DNA of 8,989 nucleotides from Acinetobacter sp. UBA6641. Lineage in GTDB: Bacteria > Pseudomonadota > Gammaproteobacteria > Pseudomonadales > Moraxellaceae. A model generated the notes under the pieces. The model was given only the letters and a program-made list of their open reading frames with translations. It was not told the origin of the DNA and made no database searches. The stretch lies in the NCBI GenBank assembly GCA_002455755.1, contig DKLL01000058.1, positions 5,155 through 14,143 on the forward strand. Reading direction: 5' to 3'. Made by a program: the position numbers and the translations under genes. Shown here piece by piece: positions 1 to 7,657 of this stretch; position 1 is the first letter of the stretch, and the number at the start of each line of letters is the position of its first letter.

Positions 1-746
1 TTTGACCAATATAAACGTGCCCGATGCAGCTTTCTAAACCAGTTTAATCTTTTGAATAATTTCTTTTCGATATTCCAATAGTGACGCTCATCTCTGGGAA
101 TGACCCAGGCTGCGGTACGCTGAAATACATAAAGTTGCTTAACTTTAGGCGCAATTTCAGGAAGATATTGAATCGCACTGCCGCCTGTGCCAATCGAGGC
201 GACATTCTTGCCGGTTAAATCATATTGATGATCCCAGTGGGAGGAATGAAAGACTTTACCCTGAAATTTTTCAATGCCTGGGATATGCGGGATGTGTGGT
301 ACATGCAAAGGACCAGAGGCAAAAACCACAAATTGAGCCATTAACGTCTGATCATTATTGAGGACAAGTTTCCAGTCACAACTTTGCTCATTGTATGTCG
401 CATCAAGGACTTCACAATTAAATTGGCAATATTTTTCTAAATCATGGTCTGTGATTAAAGCTTGTATATATTTAAAAATTTCAGGTGCTTCTGCATAGCG
501 TTTTGACCAGTCACTCTTTGGTGCGAAAGAAAGAGAATACATATGTGATTGCACATCGCAGGCAGCACCAGGATATTGATTTTCACGCCAGGTTCCGCCT
601 ACTTCACTGGCTTTTTCCAGAATCACGAAATCATGAATATGGTTTTGCAATAGGCGTATAGCCATCGCTAAACCGCCAAAGCCTGCCCCAATAATGGCAA
701 TTTTTGTACGTGTTGGTAGAGCTTGTGACTGAGCTGGAGTATGCAT
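1..746 (-). CDS. Baeyer-Villiger-type FAD/NADPH monooxygenase (3' end cut by window edge)
   Basis: The first 248 residues of a flavoprotein monooxygenase are encoded; family members are usually near 490-550 residues, so about half is missing to the left. Visible motifs in order: the FAD-binding Rossmann glycines GAGFGG at residues 20-25; the block GGTWRENQYPGAACD at 50-64, typical of this family; the Baeyer-Villiger fingerprint FxGxxxHxxxW at 161-171 (F161, G163, H167, W171) followed by Asp; and the second, NADPH-binding Rossmann turn GTGGSA at 186-191. Such enzymes insert one oxygen atom from O2 next to a carbonyl (ketone to ester), using NADPH, in the cytosol. The substrate cannot be told from sequence. 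The ATG at 744-746 is the first in frame, about 10 residues before the FAD strand; only a weak AAGG lies upstream. The gene is divergent from an AraC-type regulator, which probably controls it. Family assignment is firm; physiological role is unknown. Confidence 0.93.
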   Translation of the reverse strand, partial: MHTPAQSQALPTRTKIAIIGAGFGGLAMAIRLLQNHIHDFVILEKASEVGGTWRENQYPGAACDVQSHMYSLSFAPKSDWSKRYAEAPEIFKYIQALITDHDLEKYCQFNCEVLDATYNEQSCDWKLVLNNDQTLMAQFVVFASGPLHVPHIPHIPGIEKFQGKVFHSSHWDHQYDLTGKNVASIGTGGSAIQYLPEIAPKVKQLYVFQRTAAWVIPRDERHYWNIEKKLFKRLNWFRKLHRARLYWS

Positions 747-907
747 TTTTTTTTATTGGCCTTATGACTTCTATTATTTTTATAGCTTATAGCAAGAATT
801 TGAAAATTGATATGATAGCCATGACAGAACAATTGATAGTTTCGGCAATTTGCAAGTGTGAAAAATTATAGTAAGAATTGAGATGTTATTTTCCATATGA
901 TCCTGTT
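747..907. promoter_or_regulatory. Divergent promoter region between monooxygenase and AraC regulator
   Basis: This AT-rich spacer must hold the promoters of both divergent genes. The octamer AATTGATA occurs twice in direct orientation, at 805-812 and 831-838, with starts 26 bases apart; direct repeats of this kind are common for AraC-family operators, but this is only suggestive. TATGAT (811-816) and TATAGT (867-872) could be rightward -10 boxes, without convincing -35 boxes. On the left-going strand the stretch around 781-796 has TATAAG/TATAAA-like boxes. No promoter can be fixed from sequence alone. Confidence 0.4.
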
Positions 908-1915
908 ATGAAACGATCAGTTCTCGGCTTGATGTATTTAATTCAGGGCATGCGTAAAGCAGGTGTCGCAGTTGATTCAAAACTTCAAAGTATTGGATTG
1001 CATGCTGATGCTTTGGATCCTGGTTCAATTATTCATCCTAGTCTGGAATGGGATGTACTTAAAGTGATTGGACAGGGTGTTGAACCGGAAAAAGGTCTGT
1101 TTATTGGACAGCATTATGCACTTGCAGGTTATGGCCCTTTACTGATGTTGCTGGTCACTAGTGAAAACGTGCGTACTGCTCTAGAGCAGGGGATTCGTTA
1201 TCAGTTACTAACGCACTTAACGGGCGTCTTAAGTTTAAAATATACCAATCAAAAGGTGGCCTTGTGTTATGCGCCTGAAGAATTAAACAGTGATCTGGGC
1301 TTGTTGCAAGCGCAATGTGAAATCTCGGGAACCTACAAATTTATTCAGGATCTTTATAAAATGATGGGCTTGAGTATTCCCCGAATGTATATTCAACTGC
1401 CATTTCCGCTGCCTGAAAATCAGCAGGTGTTAGAAGTTTACCAGCATTACTATGGTGCTGAATTACAGTTTTCTGCCAAGTCTGCGGAATTCTGGTTTGA
1501 TAATAGCGTATTAGAGGTACAGATTCCTTCAGCAGATAAAATGACCTTTAATCTCTATGAAAGCAAATGTATATCCGAGCTGGAACGTTTGAAGATGGAT
1601 GAGTCTGTTCCATCTTTGGTGCAGCGTGTACAAGATTATTTAGAATTACAAGAAGGGGTAATACCAACCATGGCGGAAACGGCACAGGCCCTGCAAATTC
1701 CGGAGCGAACCTTGCGGCATCAATTACAACAATTGCAAAGTAGTTATAAACAGATACGTGAGCAACTGATTAAAGACAAGGCATTAAGATTGATAGAATA
1801 TAAGGAATATTCTATTGAAATGATTGCAGAATTACTGGGTTACTCGGAGCCTGCTGCTTTTAATCATGCCTTTAAGCGCTGGTTTGGTCAAAGTCCACGT
1901 CAGTACTTTAAATAG
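908..1915 (+). CDS. AraC-family transcriptional regulator, VirS/OruR-like (arabinose-binding-type N-domain)
   Basis: A predicted DNA-binding regulator of 335 residues. The N-terminal two thirds match the pattern of the 'arabinose-binding domain of AraC regulators, N-term' family: the start SVLGLMYLIQGMRKAGV, a central YGPLLMLLVTSENVRTAL stretch, and YYGAELQFSA near residue 182. The last 100 residues hold two helix-turn-helix motifs, near residues 254-275 (AETAQALQIPERTLRHQL) and 302-323, ending in the signature FNHAFKRWFGQSPRQY. I chose ATG 908 because family alignments begin close to this Ser-Val-Leu-Gly segment. A TTG at 878 in the same frame would add ten residues. Neither start has a good ribosome binding site. 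It lies divergent to the Baeyer-Villiger monooxygenase, an arrangement also seen for mycobacterial virS and mymA, so local control of that gene is the likely job. The effector is unknown. Confidence 0.9.
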   Translation: MKRSVLGLMYLIQGMRKAGVAVDSKLQSIGLHADALDPGSIIHPSLEWDVLKVIGQGVEPEKGLFIGQHYALAGYGPLLMLLVTSENVRTALEQGIRYQLLTHLTGVLSLKYTNQKVALCYAPEELNSDLGLLQAQCEISGTYKFIQDLYKMMGLSIPRMYIQLPFPLPENQQVLEVYQHYYGAELQFSAKSAEFWFDNSVLEVQIPSADKMTFNLYESKCISELERLKMDESVPSLVQRVQDYLELQEGVIPTMAETAQALQIPERTLRHQLQQLQSSYKQIREQLIKDKALRLIEYKEYSIEMIAELLGYSEPAAFNHAFKRWFGQSPRQYFK

Positions 1916-2011
1916 TTTCGTAAATAGCCTAAGTATATTAATGCCAAAGTGTTATATATTTCATCTCAATCTTCGCTATACTTTCAATAGCCTAAAATAG
2001 TACTCAATGAT

Positions 2012-3160
2012 ATGTCAGATTTAAATTCTAAGCACAGTACCGCCTTTATCCCTATGTCACCTGCGGAACGGTATGCGCAAGCTTTATCTTCCGGTCAGTT
2101 CATGCCCGATGAAGCGCAGGCGCAAGCTGTACATGAGCTGGATCGGGTTTGGCAAGAATTAATTCAGCGTTTTAAAGCATCAAAAAAAGCGTTTCGTCGT
2201 TTTCGCCGTCAAACTTCACCACAAGGCGTATACATGTGGGGTGGTGTAGGACGAGGGAAAACCTGGTTAATGGATCAGTTTTTCGAGTCAATTCCGTTTC
2301 GCCGTAAAATGCGCATGCATTTCCATCATTTCATGCAGCATGTACATCGTGAACTGAATAAATTATCAGGACAGCGTAATCCGCTGGATCAGGTAGCAGA
2401 TCAGATTTACCAGCAGGCAGTGGTTATCTGTTTTGATGAGTTCTTTGTGTCTAATGTCACCGATGCCATGATTCTGAGTGAATTATTCCAGAAGCTGTTT
2501 ACCCGTGGTATTACTTTGGTGGCAACTTCAAATATTGCGCCGGATGGTTTATATAAAAACGGAATTCATCGTGACCGTTTCATGCCGACCATTGAAATGG
2601 TGAAAAAACATTGTGTCATTCTCAATGTAGATGCCGGTGTGGATTATCGTTTACGTGTGCTCAAACAGGCACAATTGTTTAAGCATCCATTAACGCATGA
2701 GCATAAACTTTGGATTGCCCAGCGTTTTACTGCTTTAACCCAGACTCAAACCCAATCTCAAGAACCGATTATCATCAATAACCGTATTGTAGAAACCATT
2801 GGTCATACCGAAGATGTGCTATGGTGTGAATATTCAGAGCTGTGTTTAAAACCGCGCAGTCCGGCTGACTTTATTGAGATTGCAAACGTTTACAATACCG
2901 TACTGGTCAGTAATGTGCCGCATTTGACCGATTATCTATCGGAAGGTACACGCCGTTTTATCTATCTGGTCGATGAATTTTATGATCGCGGTGTTAAACT
3001 ATTGCTGACTTCGGAAGACAGTATTATTGATATTTATCAAGGTGAAAAACTCGCTTTTGAAATTGAACGTACGCGTTCACGTTTGCTGGAAATGCAGTCG
3101 GATGATTATCTGAATTCTGAACATCGCCAAATACAAGGCTCAGCCTCAGCAGCCAGTTAA
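2012..3160 (+). CDS. zapE: Cell division protein ZapE (AFG1-like ATPase)
   Basis: A 382-residue P-loop ATPase of the AFG1/ZapE family; the E. coli protein is of similar length (375). In E. coli ZapE associates with the FtsZ ring and modulates Z-ring stability, notably under stress or in cells defective for division. Visible motifs: the N-terminal SPAERYAQALSSGQF segment (16-30), common at the start of ZapE proteins; Walker A GGVGRGKT at 77-84; HFHHFMQHVH at 103-112; Walker B VVICFDEF at 137-144; the sensor-like ATSN at 171-174; and the HRDRFMP segment at 186-192, with candidate arginine-finger residues. No signal peptide or membrane segment is seen. ATG 2012 is the only sensible start; the overlapping ATG at 2007 is out of frame. 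It lies 96 bases after the AraC gene with no terminator seen between them, and ends at a strong terminator. Its neighbours are unrelated in function. Confidence 0.96.
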   Translation: MSDLNSKHSTAFIPMSPAERYAQALSSGQFMPDEAQAQAVHELDRVWQELIQRFKASKKAFRRFRRQTSPQGVYMWGGVGRGKTWLMDQFFESIPFRRKMRMHFHHFMQHVHRELNKLSGQRNPLDQVADQIYQQAVVICFDEFFVSNVTDAMILSELFQKLFTRGITLVATSNIAPDGLYKNGIHRDRFMPTIEMVKKHCVILNVDAGVDYRLRVLKQAQLFKHPLTHEHKLWIAQRFTALTQTQTQSQEPIIINNRIVETIGHTEDVLWCEYSELCLKPRSPADFIEIANVYNTVLVSNVPHLTDYLSEGTRRFIYLVDEFYDRGVKLLLTSEDSIIDIYQGEKLAFEIERTRSRLLEMQSDDYLNSEHRQIQGSASAAS

Positions 3161-3165
3161 ATATG

Positions 3166-3190
3166 AAGCGCCTAAAAAGGCGCTTTTTTT
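3166..3190 (+). terminator. Intrinsic terminator after zapE
   Basis: A perfect 7-base stem, AAGCGCC (3166-3172) with GGCGCTT (3179-3185), closes a TAAAAA loop and runs straight into a T tract (3184-3190). It starts five bases after the zapE stop codon. Confidence 0.93.
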
Positions 3191-3521
3191 ATATAAATTC
3201 TTTGCCTGTTTTATCGACATTTTGATCTATTCATGGCTTAATCTTTGCTCGAGAGTGATGAGAAATACAGCTTTTGGGTGGTTTTAAAGTAAAACTCTGC
3301 ACTTAAGTCTAATTTCGACATTTTTAAAACTTTATAAACTATAAAAAGGTATTCAGGCAAATAATAATGTTGCATTTGTGATCTGTATTTTATTGAGTGA
3401 TGTAGATATTCATTTATTAGAAAATGATCATTATTTAGGAATGTGATAGTACTATTCAGCTAAGTATAAATCGGTATACTAGAATCTCTTGTTATAAAAA
3501 GTAGCAATATCAGGAAAGACA
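3191..3521 (+). promoter_or_regulatory. Leader and promoter region of glcB (331 bases without a gene)
   Basis: No credible ORF lies here. A TATACT -10-like box is at 3475-3480, about 42 bases before the glcB start, without a clear -35 box. Two perfect 10-base palindromes lie just upstream, AATGATCATT (3423-3432) and ATAGTACTAT (3446-3455), and could be operator sites. TCGACATTTT occurs twice, at 3214-3223 and 3315-3324. The ribosome binding site AGGAA (3512-3516) sits five bases before the ATG at 3522 and supports that start. Confidence 0.45.
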
Positions 3522-5684
3522 ATGACTGCACGTATTCAAAAAGGCAAGTTAGCGATTGCTAAAGAACTTTACGATTTTATCGAAAATGAAGCATTACCAG
3601 GTTCTGGTTTGGACAGTGAAACATACTGGAAAAACTTTGAACAAGTCGTTGTCGATCTTAGCCCAAAGAACAAAGCACTATTGGCTAAGCGTGACGACAT
3701 TCAGGCTAAAATTGATGAATGGCACCGCAACAACAAATTTGAACTCGAAGCTTACAAAGCTTTCCTTAAAGAAATTGGCTACTTATTACCAGAAGTAGAA
3801 GATTTCCAAATCAGCACAGAAAATGTAGATGAAGAAATCGCATTATTGGCTGGTGCGCAATTGGTAGTACCTGTGCGTAATGCACGTTAATGCTTGAATG
3901 CTGCGAATGCACGTTGGGGCTCTTTATACGATGCTCTTTACGGTTTTGACGTAATCTCAGAAGAAGGCGGTGCGGAAAAAGGTAAGGGCTATAATCCGGT
4001 TCGTGGCGACAAAGTTATCGCATTTGCTAAAAACTTTCTAAATGAAATCTTCCCATTGGCAAATGGTTCGCATACTGATGCAACCAAATATGCTGTTGAA
4101 GGTAAAAAGTTATCTGTAACGCTAAAAGACGGTTCAACGACTACTTTAGCAAAAGAAGCTCAATTCGTTGGTTTTAATGGTGAAGAAGCAGCACCTACAG
4201 AAATCGTTCTTTTGAACAATGGCTTACACGTTGTAATCGAAATTGATGCGAACAGCCCAATTGGCAAAACTGACGCTGCTGGTGTAAAAGACCTTGTACT
4301 GGAAGCTGCTGTAACCACCATTCAGGATTTGGAAGACTCAATCGCAGCTGTTGATGCTGAAGAGAAAGTAGAAGGCTACCGTAACTGGTTAGGCCTAATG
4401 AAAGGTACACTTTCAGAGTCAATCGAGAAAAACGGTAAAATTGTTACTCGTACACTAAACCAAGACCGTACTCATAAGAACCTCATCGGTAGCGAAACTA
4501 CGCTGCATGGTCGTTCATTGATGCTTCTTCGTAACGTGGGTCACTTGATGACTAACCCGGCGATCCTTGTAGATGGTGCTGAAATCTACGAAGGCATCAT
4601 GGATGCGTTAATCACGCCATTGCTGACTTTTGCAGACATCAAAGGTGAAAACACGATCAAGAACTCGCGTAAAGGTTCGATGTACATCGTGAAGCCAAAA
4701 ATGCACGGTCCGGAAGAAGTTGCTTTTGCAGTTGAACTGTTTGAACGTGCTGAACAGGCACTTGGCTTACCAGCGAAGACGTTAAAAATCGGGATTATGG
4801 ATGAAGAACGTCGTACATCTGTAAACTTGAAGAACTGTATTGCAGCAGCGAAAGACCGTACCATTTTCATTAATACAGGCTTCATGGACCGTACCGGTGA
4901 TGAAATCCATACGTTTATGGAAGCAGGTCCATTCGTTCGTAAAGGCGAAGTGAAATCACAAATCTGGTTCCCGGCATATGAAAACCGTAACGTAATGATC
5001 GGTCTTCAGGCTGGGCTACGTGGCAAAGCACAGATTGGTAAAGGCATGTGGCCAAAACCGGACATGCTTGCTGACATGTACAAAACCAAGATTGAGCATC
5101 CAGAAGCAGGCGCAAGCTGTGCATGGGTTCCATCTCCATCTGGTGCGGTAATTCACGCGATCCATTACCATCAATGCAACGTGTCTGAGCGTCAAAAAGA
5201 ATTGTTGAATACTCAGCCTTTATCATTAGACGACTTGTTAACGCCGCCTTTAGCAACTGATACCAACTGGTCTGAAGAAGAAAAAACCAAAGAACTTGAA
5301 AATAACCTTCAAGGTATTTTGGGTTATGTGGTGCGTTGGGTCGATCTGGGTGTGGGCTGTTCTAAAGTGCCAGACATCAACAATGTTGGCTTGATGGAAG
5401 ACCGTGCAACATTGCGTATTTCTTCTCAACACGTTGCGAACTGGTTACGTCACGGTGTCGTAACGGCAGCGCAAGTTGAAGAAGTGATGCAGCGTATGGC
5501 GAAAATCGTGGATGAGCAAAATGCGAATGATCCGCTTTATACGCCAATGGCACCAGCATTCAATGGTTATGCTTATCAAGCTGCTTATGACCTGGTATTT
5601 AAAGGTGGTGAACAGCCTTCTGGTTATACTGAGCCGCTACTTCATGCAGCACGTTTGAAGTTAAAAGGTTATACAGGTGACTAA
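3522..5684 (+). pseudogene. glcB: Malate synthase G, full length but interrupted by an in-frame TAA at codon 123
   Basis: Malate synthase G condenses glyoxylate with acetyl-CoA to give malate, the second step of the glyoxylate shunt, needed for growth on acetate, fatty acids or glycolate. The frame spans 720 codons before the final stop; E. coli GlcB has 723 residues. Codons 1-122 encode the N-terminal helical clasp. Codon 123 is TAA (3888-3890), where the family normally has [29 protein letters not shown]; after it the same frame continues without a break to 5684. Active-site blocks are intact: RNVGHLM (Arg about 337), MDEERRT (metal Glu about 428), DRTGDEIHT (metal Asp about 456), the cysteine of VGCSKVPD (about 613) and [11 protein letters not shown] (catalytic Asp about 627). 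TTG 3894 could in theory restart translation, but it has no ribosome binding site and would give a protein lacking the clasp. The cause is either a recent nonsense change or a sequence error. It is preceded by AGGAA and followed by a terminator. Confidence 0.93.
3885..3899 (+). other. Site of the glcB lesion (paired +1/-1 change producing TAA)
   Basis: The bases read CGT TAA TGC TTG AAT, giving Arg-stop-Cys-Leu-Asn. The family consensus Arg-Tyr/Phe-Ala-Leu-Asn would be met by CGT TAT GCT TTG AAT, of the same length. The observed string differs from that by one extra A (in TTAATG) and one missing T (in CTTTG), so the frame is restored after a few bases. The ancestral string is inferred from the protein family, not observed. 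Confidence 0.7.
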
Positions 5685-5696
5685 TCCTGTAAATTG

Positions 5697-5725
5697 AAAA
5701 AAGCCTCTTCGGAGGCTTTTTTTTT
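5697..5725 (+). terminator. Intrinsic terminator after glcB with cUUCGg tetraloop
   Basis: GCCTC (5703-5707) pairs with GAGGC (5712-5716) around a TTCG loop closed by C-G, an exceptionally stable RNA tetraloop. Six A's before the stem (5697-5702) can extend it by pairing with T's, and the T tract runs to 5725. It begins 13 bases after the glcB stop. Confidence 0.95.
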
Positions 5726-5926
5726 ACCTCTATTTTTTAAAAATTAAAGCAATATATAAACATTCTTTTAAGTGTACGCTTGCCATTATATGTCCCGTCG
5801 TTTTATGCCTATAGATGTTGCTTTTCGGGAACGTGCTATTTGTCGAGATGTTAAAAATACTATTTGGTCATTTAATTTTATCAATCGATTTAGATACAGG
5901 AGTGTGGATACAAGCCCTAAAGCTAT

Positions 5927-5968
5927 TACAAAAGAGAAGATGAGTTCTACAAAAGAGAAGATGAATTC
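5927..5968. repeat. 21-base tandem direct duplication
   Basis: Two adjacent 21-base units, 5927-5947 and 5948-5968, both begin TACAAAAGAGAAGATGA and differ at one position (GAGTTC versus GAATTC). The length is a multiple of three, so both overlapping short frames stay open through it. It looks like a simple recent duplication. Confidence 0.9.
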
Positions 5969-6065
5969 ACCTTTTTCGCTTCTGATGTTTATATGAGTCA
6001 ACCAAGAAAATAAATTTCTGATTCTTTATTGCAGATTTGATTTTAAAAAGCCCAGCTTTGGCAGA

Positions 6066-6093
6066 TTGATACAATTGGTAATTTTGCTAGAAC
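6066..6093 (+). promoter_or_regulatory. Possible promoter of the aldehyde dehydrogenase gene
   Basis: TTGATA (6066-6071) resembles a -35 box. It is followed after 16 bases by TAGAAC (6088-6093), which is preceded by TGC, an extended -10 pattern. It lies about 58 bases before the start codon. The -10 match is imperfect, so the call is tentative. Confidence 0.3.
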
Positions 6094-6150
6094 TTCTGCT
6101 CAATACATCCTAGAGTAAAGCAATACATAATTCTAAAGAGGGATGAAAGA

Positions 6151-7605
6151 ATGCAAGCTTATCAATTTTCCGATCAGCAATTTATTGCAGGGCAATGGTT
6201 GAAAGGCACTTCAACCCATACCCTGAATAATCTCAATCCTTATAATCAAGAACTTATATTAAAACTACAGGCTGCTAGCATTGTCGATGTAGATAGCGCT
6301 TATTCGGCTGCAGAGCGTAGTTTTATCACCTGGTCGCAATCGTCTTCATCCGAGCATAAAAATATCATCCTTCGGGTTTTGGATGTGGTCAAAAATAGAC
6401 GCGAAGAAATTGTTCACTGGCTGATTCAAGAATCTGGCAGTACACATTTAAAAGCCAATATTGAAGTAGATGCCGTATTGGGTATTATCAATGAGGCAGT
6501 CACATTTCCTGAAAGGATGAAAACCAAGGAATTGCAATCGGCAGATCCTGACCGAAAAAGCTATGCGGTACAAAAACCTTTGGGTGTCATTGCTGTGATT
6601 AGCCCCTGGAATTTTCCATTTCACCTGAGTATGCGTTCTGTGGTTACGGCAATTGCAATTGGTAATTGCGTGGTGCTGAAGCCTGCAACTGATACCCCGA
6701 TTACAGGAGGATTGTTACTGGCTAAAATTTTTGAGGAAGCAGGTCTCCCTCAAGGTGTATTTAGCGTAGTTGCAGGTTCAGGCAGTGAAATTGGAGATTA
6801 CTTTGTTGAGCACGATACGCCTAAAATGATTTCATTTACCGGTTCAACTTTAGTTGGAAAACGTGTCGGACAATTGGCAGTTGGGAGTAATCGTCTGAAG
6901 CGAATTGCACTGGAGCTGGGGGGTAATGCACCCTTAGTGGTTCTAGATGATGCTGATATCGATCTGGCGGTGGAGCTGGCAGTGATGGGGCGTTTTTTGC
7001 ATCAGGGGCAAATTTGCATGAGCACCAACCGGGTGATTGTCGATGCTAAAATTTATGATGCTTTTGTTGAAAAACTGATTCAACGAGCCAAAAATATTAG
7101 CTATGGTGATCCTTCAAATGAAAATACCTTGATAGGGCCAATTATCAATACTTCACAGGTAGAAAAAATAAGACAGATCATTACCCAAGCATTACAAGAG
7201 GGAACAAAACTGGTGGTTCATAATGAGATTAAAGGAAATGTCATTCCACCCCACATTTTTATTGATGTAAATCCAGATTCCAGTTTAGCTAAAGAAGAAA
7301 GTTTTGGTCCAGTCCTACCAGTTATTAAGGCTCATAATGAGTCAGATGCCTTACGTTTAGCCAATGACACAGCTTATGGATTGTCTAGTGCAGTATGTAC
7401 TACCGACCTCGAGCGTGGGAAGCGTTTTGCAATGCAGATCGATGCCGGTATGACGCATCTCAATTCCATTACCGTGGCAGACCAACCGAATGCCCCTTTT
7501 GGCGGGGAGAAAAATTCAGGTCTGGGACGCTTTAATGGACAGTGGATATTGGAAGAGTTTAGCCGTACACATTGGTTAACGATTCCGAATACTGAAGGAC
7601 AGTAA
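6151..7605 (+). CDS. NAD(P)-dependent aldehyde dehydrogenase, benzaldehyde/vanillin dehydrogenase-like
   Basis: A complete 484-residue aldehyde dehydrogenase that would oxidise an aldehyde to its carboxylic acid in the cytosol. Family residues are all present: Asn154 in SPWNFPF, Lys177 in VVLKPA, the cofactor motif GSTLVG at 231-236 within ISFTG, the general base Glu255 in LELGGN, the nucleophile Cys289 in HQGQICMS, and Glu383 in EESFGPV. Segments such as MRSVVTAIAIGN, MISFTGST and FLHQGQICM resemble the bacterial benzaldehyde (XylC/AreC) and vanillin dehydrogenase group, so an aromatic aldehyde is a reasonable guess; the substrate is not proven. The start is well supported: GAGGG at 6138-6142 lies eight bases before ATG 6151. 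No terminator follows, and the SRAP gene begins 52 bases later, so some read-through is likely. The nearby MarR-type genes are candidate regulators, although they face the other way. Confidence 0.93.
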   Translation: MQAYQFSDQQFIAGQWLKGTSTHTLNNLNPYNQELILKLQAASIVDVDSAYSAAERSFITWSQSSSSEHKNIILRVLDVVKNRREEIVHWLIQESGSTHLKANIEVDAVLGIINEAVTFPERMKTKELQSADPDRKSYAVQKPLGVIAVISPWNFPFHLSMRSVVTAIAIGNCVVLKPATDTPITGGLLLAKIFEEAGLPQGVFSVVAGSGSEIGDYFVEHDTPKMISFTGSTLVGKRVGQLAVGSNRLKRIALELGGNAPLVVLDDADIDLAVELAVMGRFLHQGQICMSTNRVIVDAKIYDAFVEKLIQRAKNISYGDPSNENTLIGPIINTSQVEKIRQIITQALQEGTKLVVHNEIKGNVIPPHIFIDVNPDSSLAKEESFGPVLPVIKAHNESDALRLANDTAYGLSSAVCTTDLERGKRFAMQIDAGMTHLNSITVADQPNAPFGGEKNSGLGRFNGQWILEEFSRTHWLTIPNTEGQ

Positions 7606-7620
7606 AAACCATTATATAAA

Positions 7621-7647
7621 GTTATAATAGAGTCAGCCTAGTTATAA
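7621..7647 (+). promoter_or_regulatory. TATAAT box and direct repeat upstream of the SRAP gene
   Basis: A perfect TATAAT lies at 7623-7628, 30 bases before ATG 7658, so the SRAP gene may have its own promoter; no good -35 box is seen at the usual distance. The heptamer GTTATAA occurs at 7621-7627 and again at 7641-7647, exactly 20 bases apart (about two helical turns, same face). The first copy overlaps the -10 box, as an operator could. Confidence 0.35.
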
Positions 7648-7657
7648 AATTGGATCT

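Larger units (their letters stand above)
5726..6137. other. Gene-poor gap between glcB and the aldehyde dehydrogenase
   Basis: About 410 AT-rich bases without a convincing gene. Two overlapping short frames exist, one on each strand: 5772-5996 on plus (74 codons, GTG start) and 5786-6001 on minus (71 codons, TTG start). Neither has a ribosome binding site or a recognisable family. The minus frame would encode one hydrophobic segment (residues about 13-36) and a basic tail, so a decayed membrane-protein end cannot be excluded. A short hairpin, AAAGC-CCA-GCTTT, lies at 6047-6059; on the minus strand it is followed by a T run, but no leftward gene is there for it to terminate. Confidence 0.5.

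Noticed and set aside
878..907. TTG 878 as the start of the AraC regulator
   Set aside because: It adds ten residues outside the usual family start and has no better ribosome binding site; ATG 908 is preferred, though this is not decisive.
3556..3798. 80-codon frame inside glcB on the plus strand
   Set aside because: It overlaps the strongly matching GlcB N-terminus in another frame and resembles no family; a shadow frame.
3888..3890. Programmed recoding at the glcB stop
   Set aside because: TAA is not a selenocysteine or pyrrolysine codon, no slippery sequence is seen, and the downstream part is already in the same frame.
4195..5559. Several minus-strand frames of 60-113 codons opposite glcB
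   Set aside because: All lie antisense to a well-supported gene, have low-complexity or implausible composition and no family features.
3894..5684. A separate complete gene starting at TTG 3894
   Set aside because: It lacks a ribosome binding site, is in the same frame as the segment before the stop, and would lack the N-terminal clasp of malate synthase G; it is the downstream part of one interrupted glcB.
5786..6001. Small membrane protein on the minus strand
   Set aside because: TTG start without a ribosome binding site, no family match that I recognise, and an equally long frame on the other strand; kept only as a finding.
6047..6059. Terminator hairpin AAAGC-CCA-GCTTT
   Set aside because: Only five pairs with a three-base loop, no T tract on the plus strand, and no leftward gene that would need it on the minus strand.
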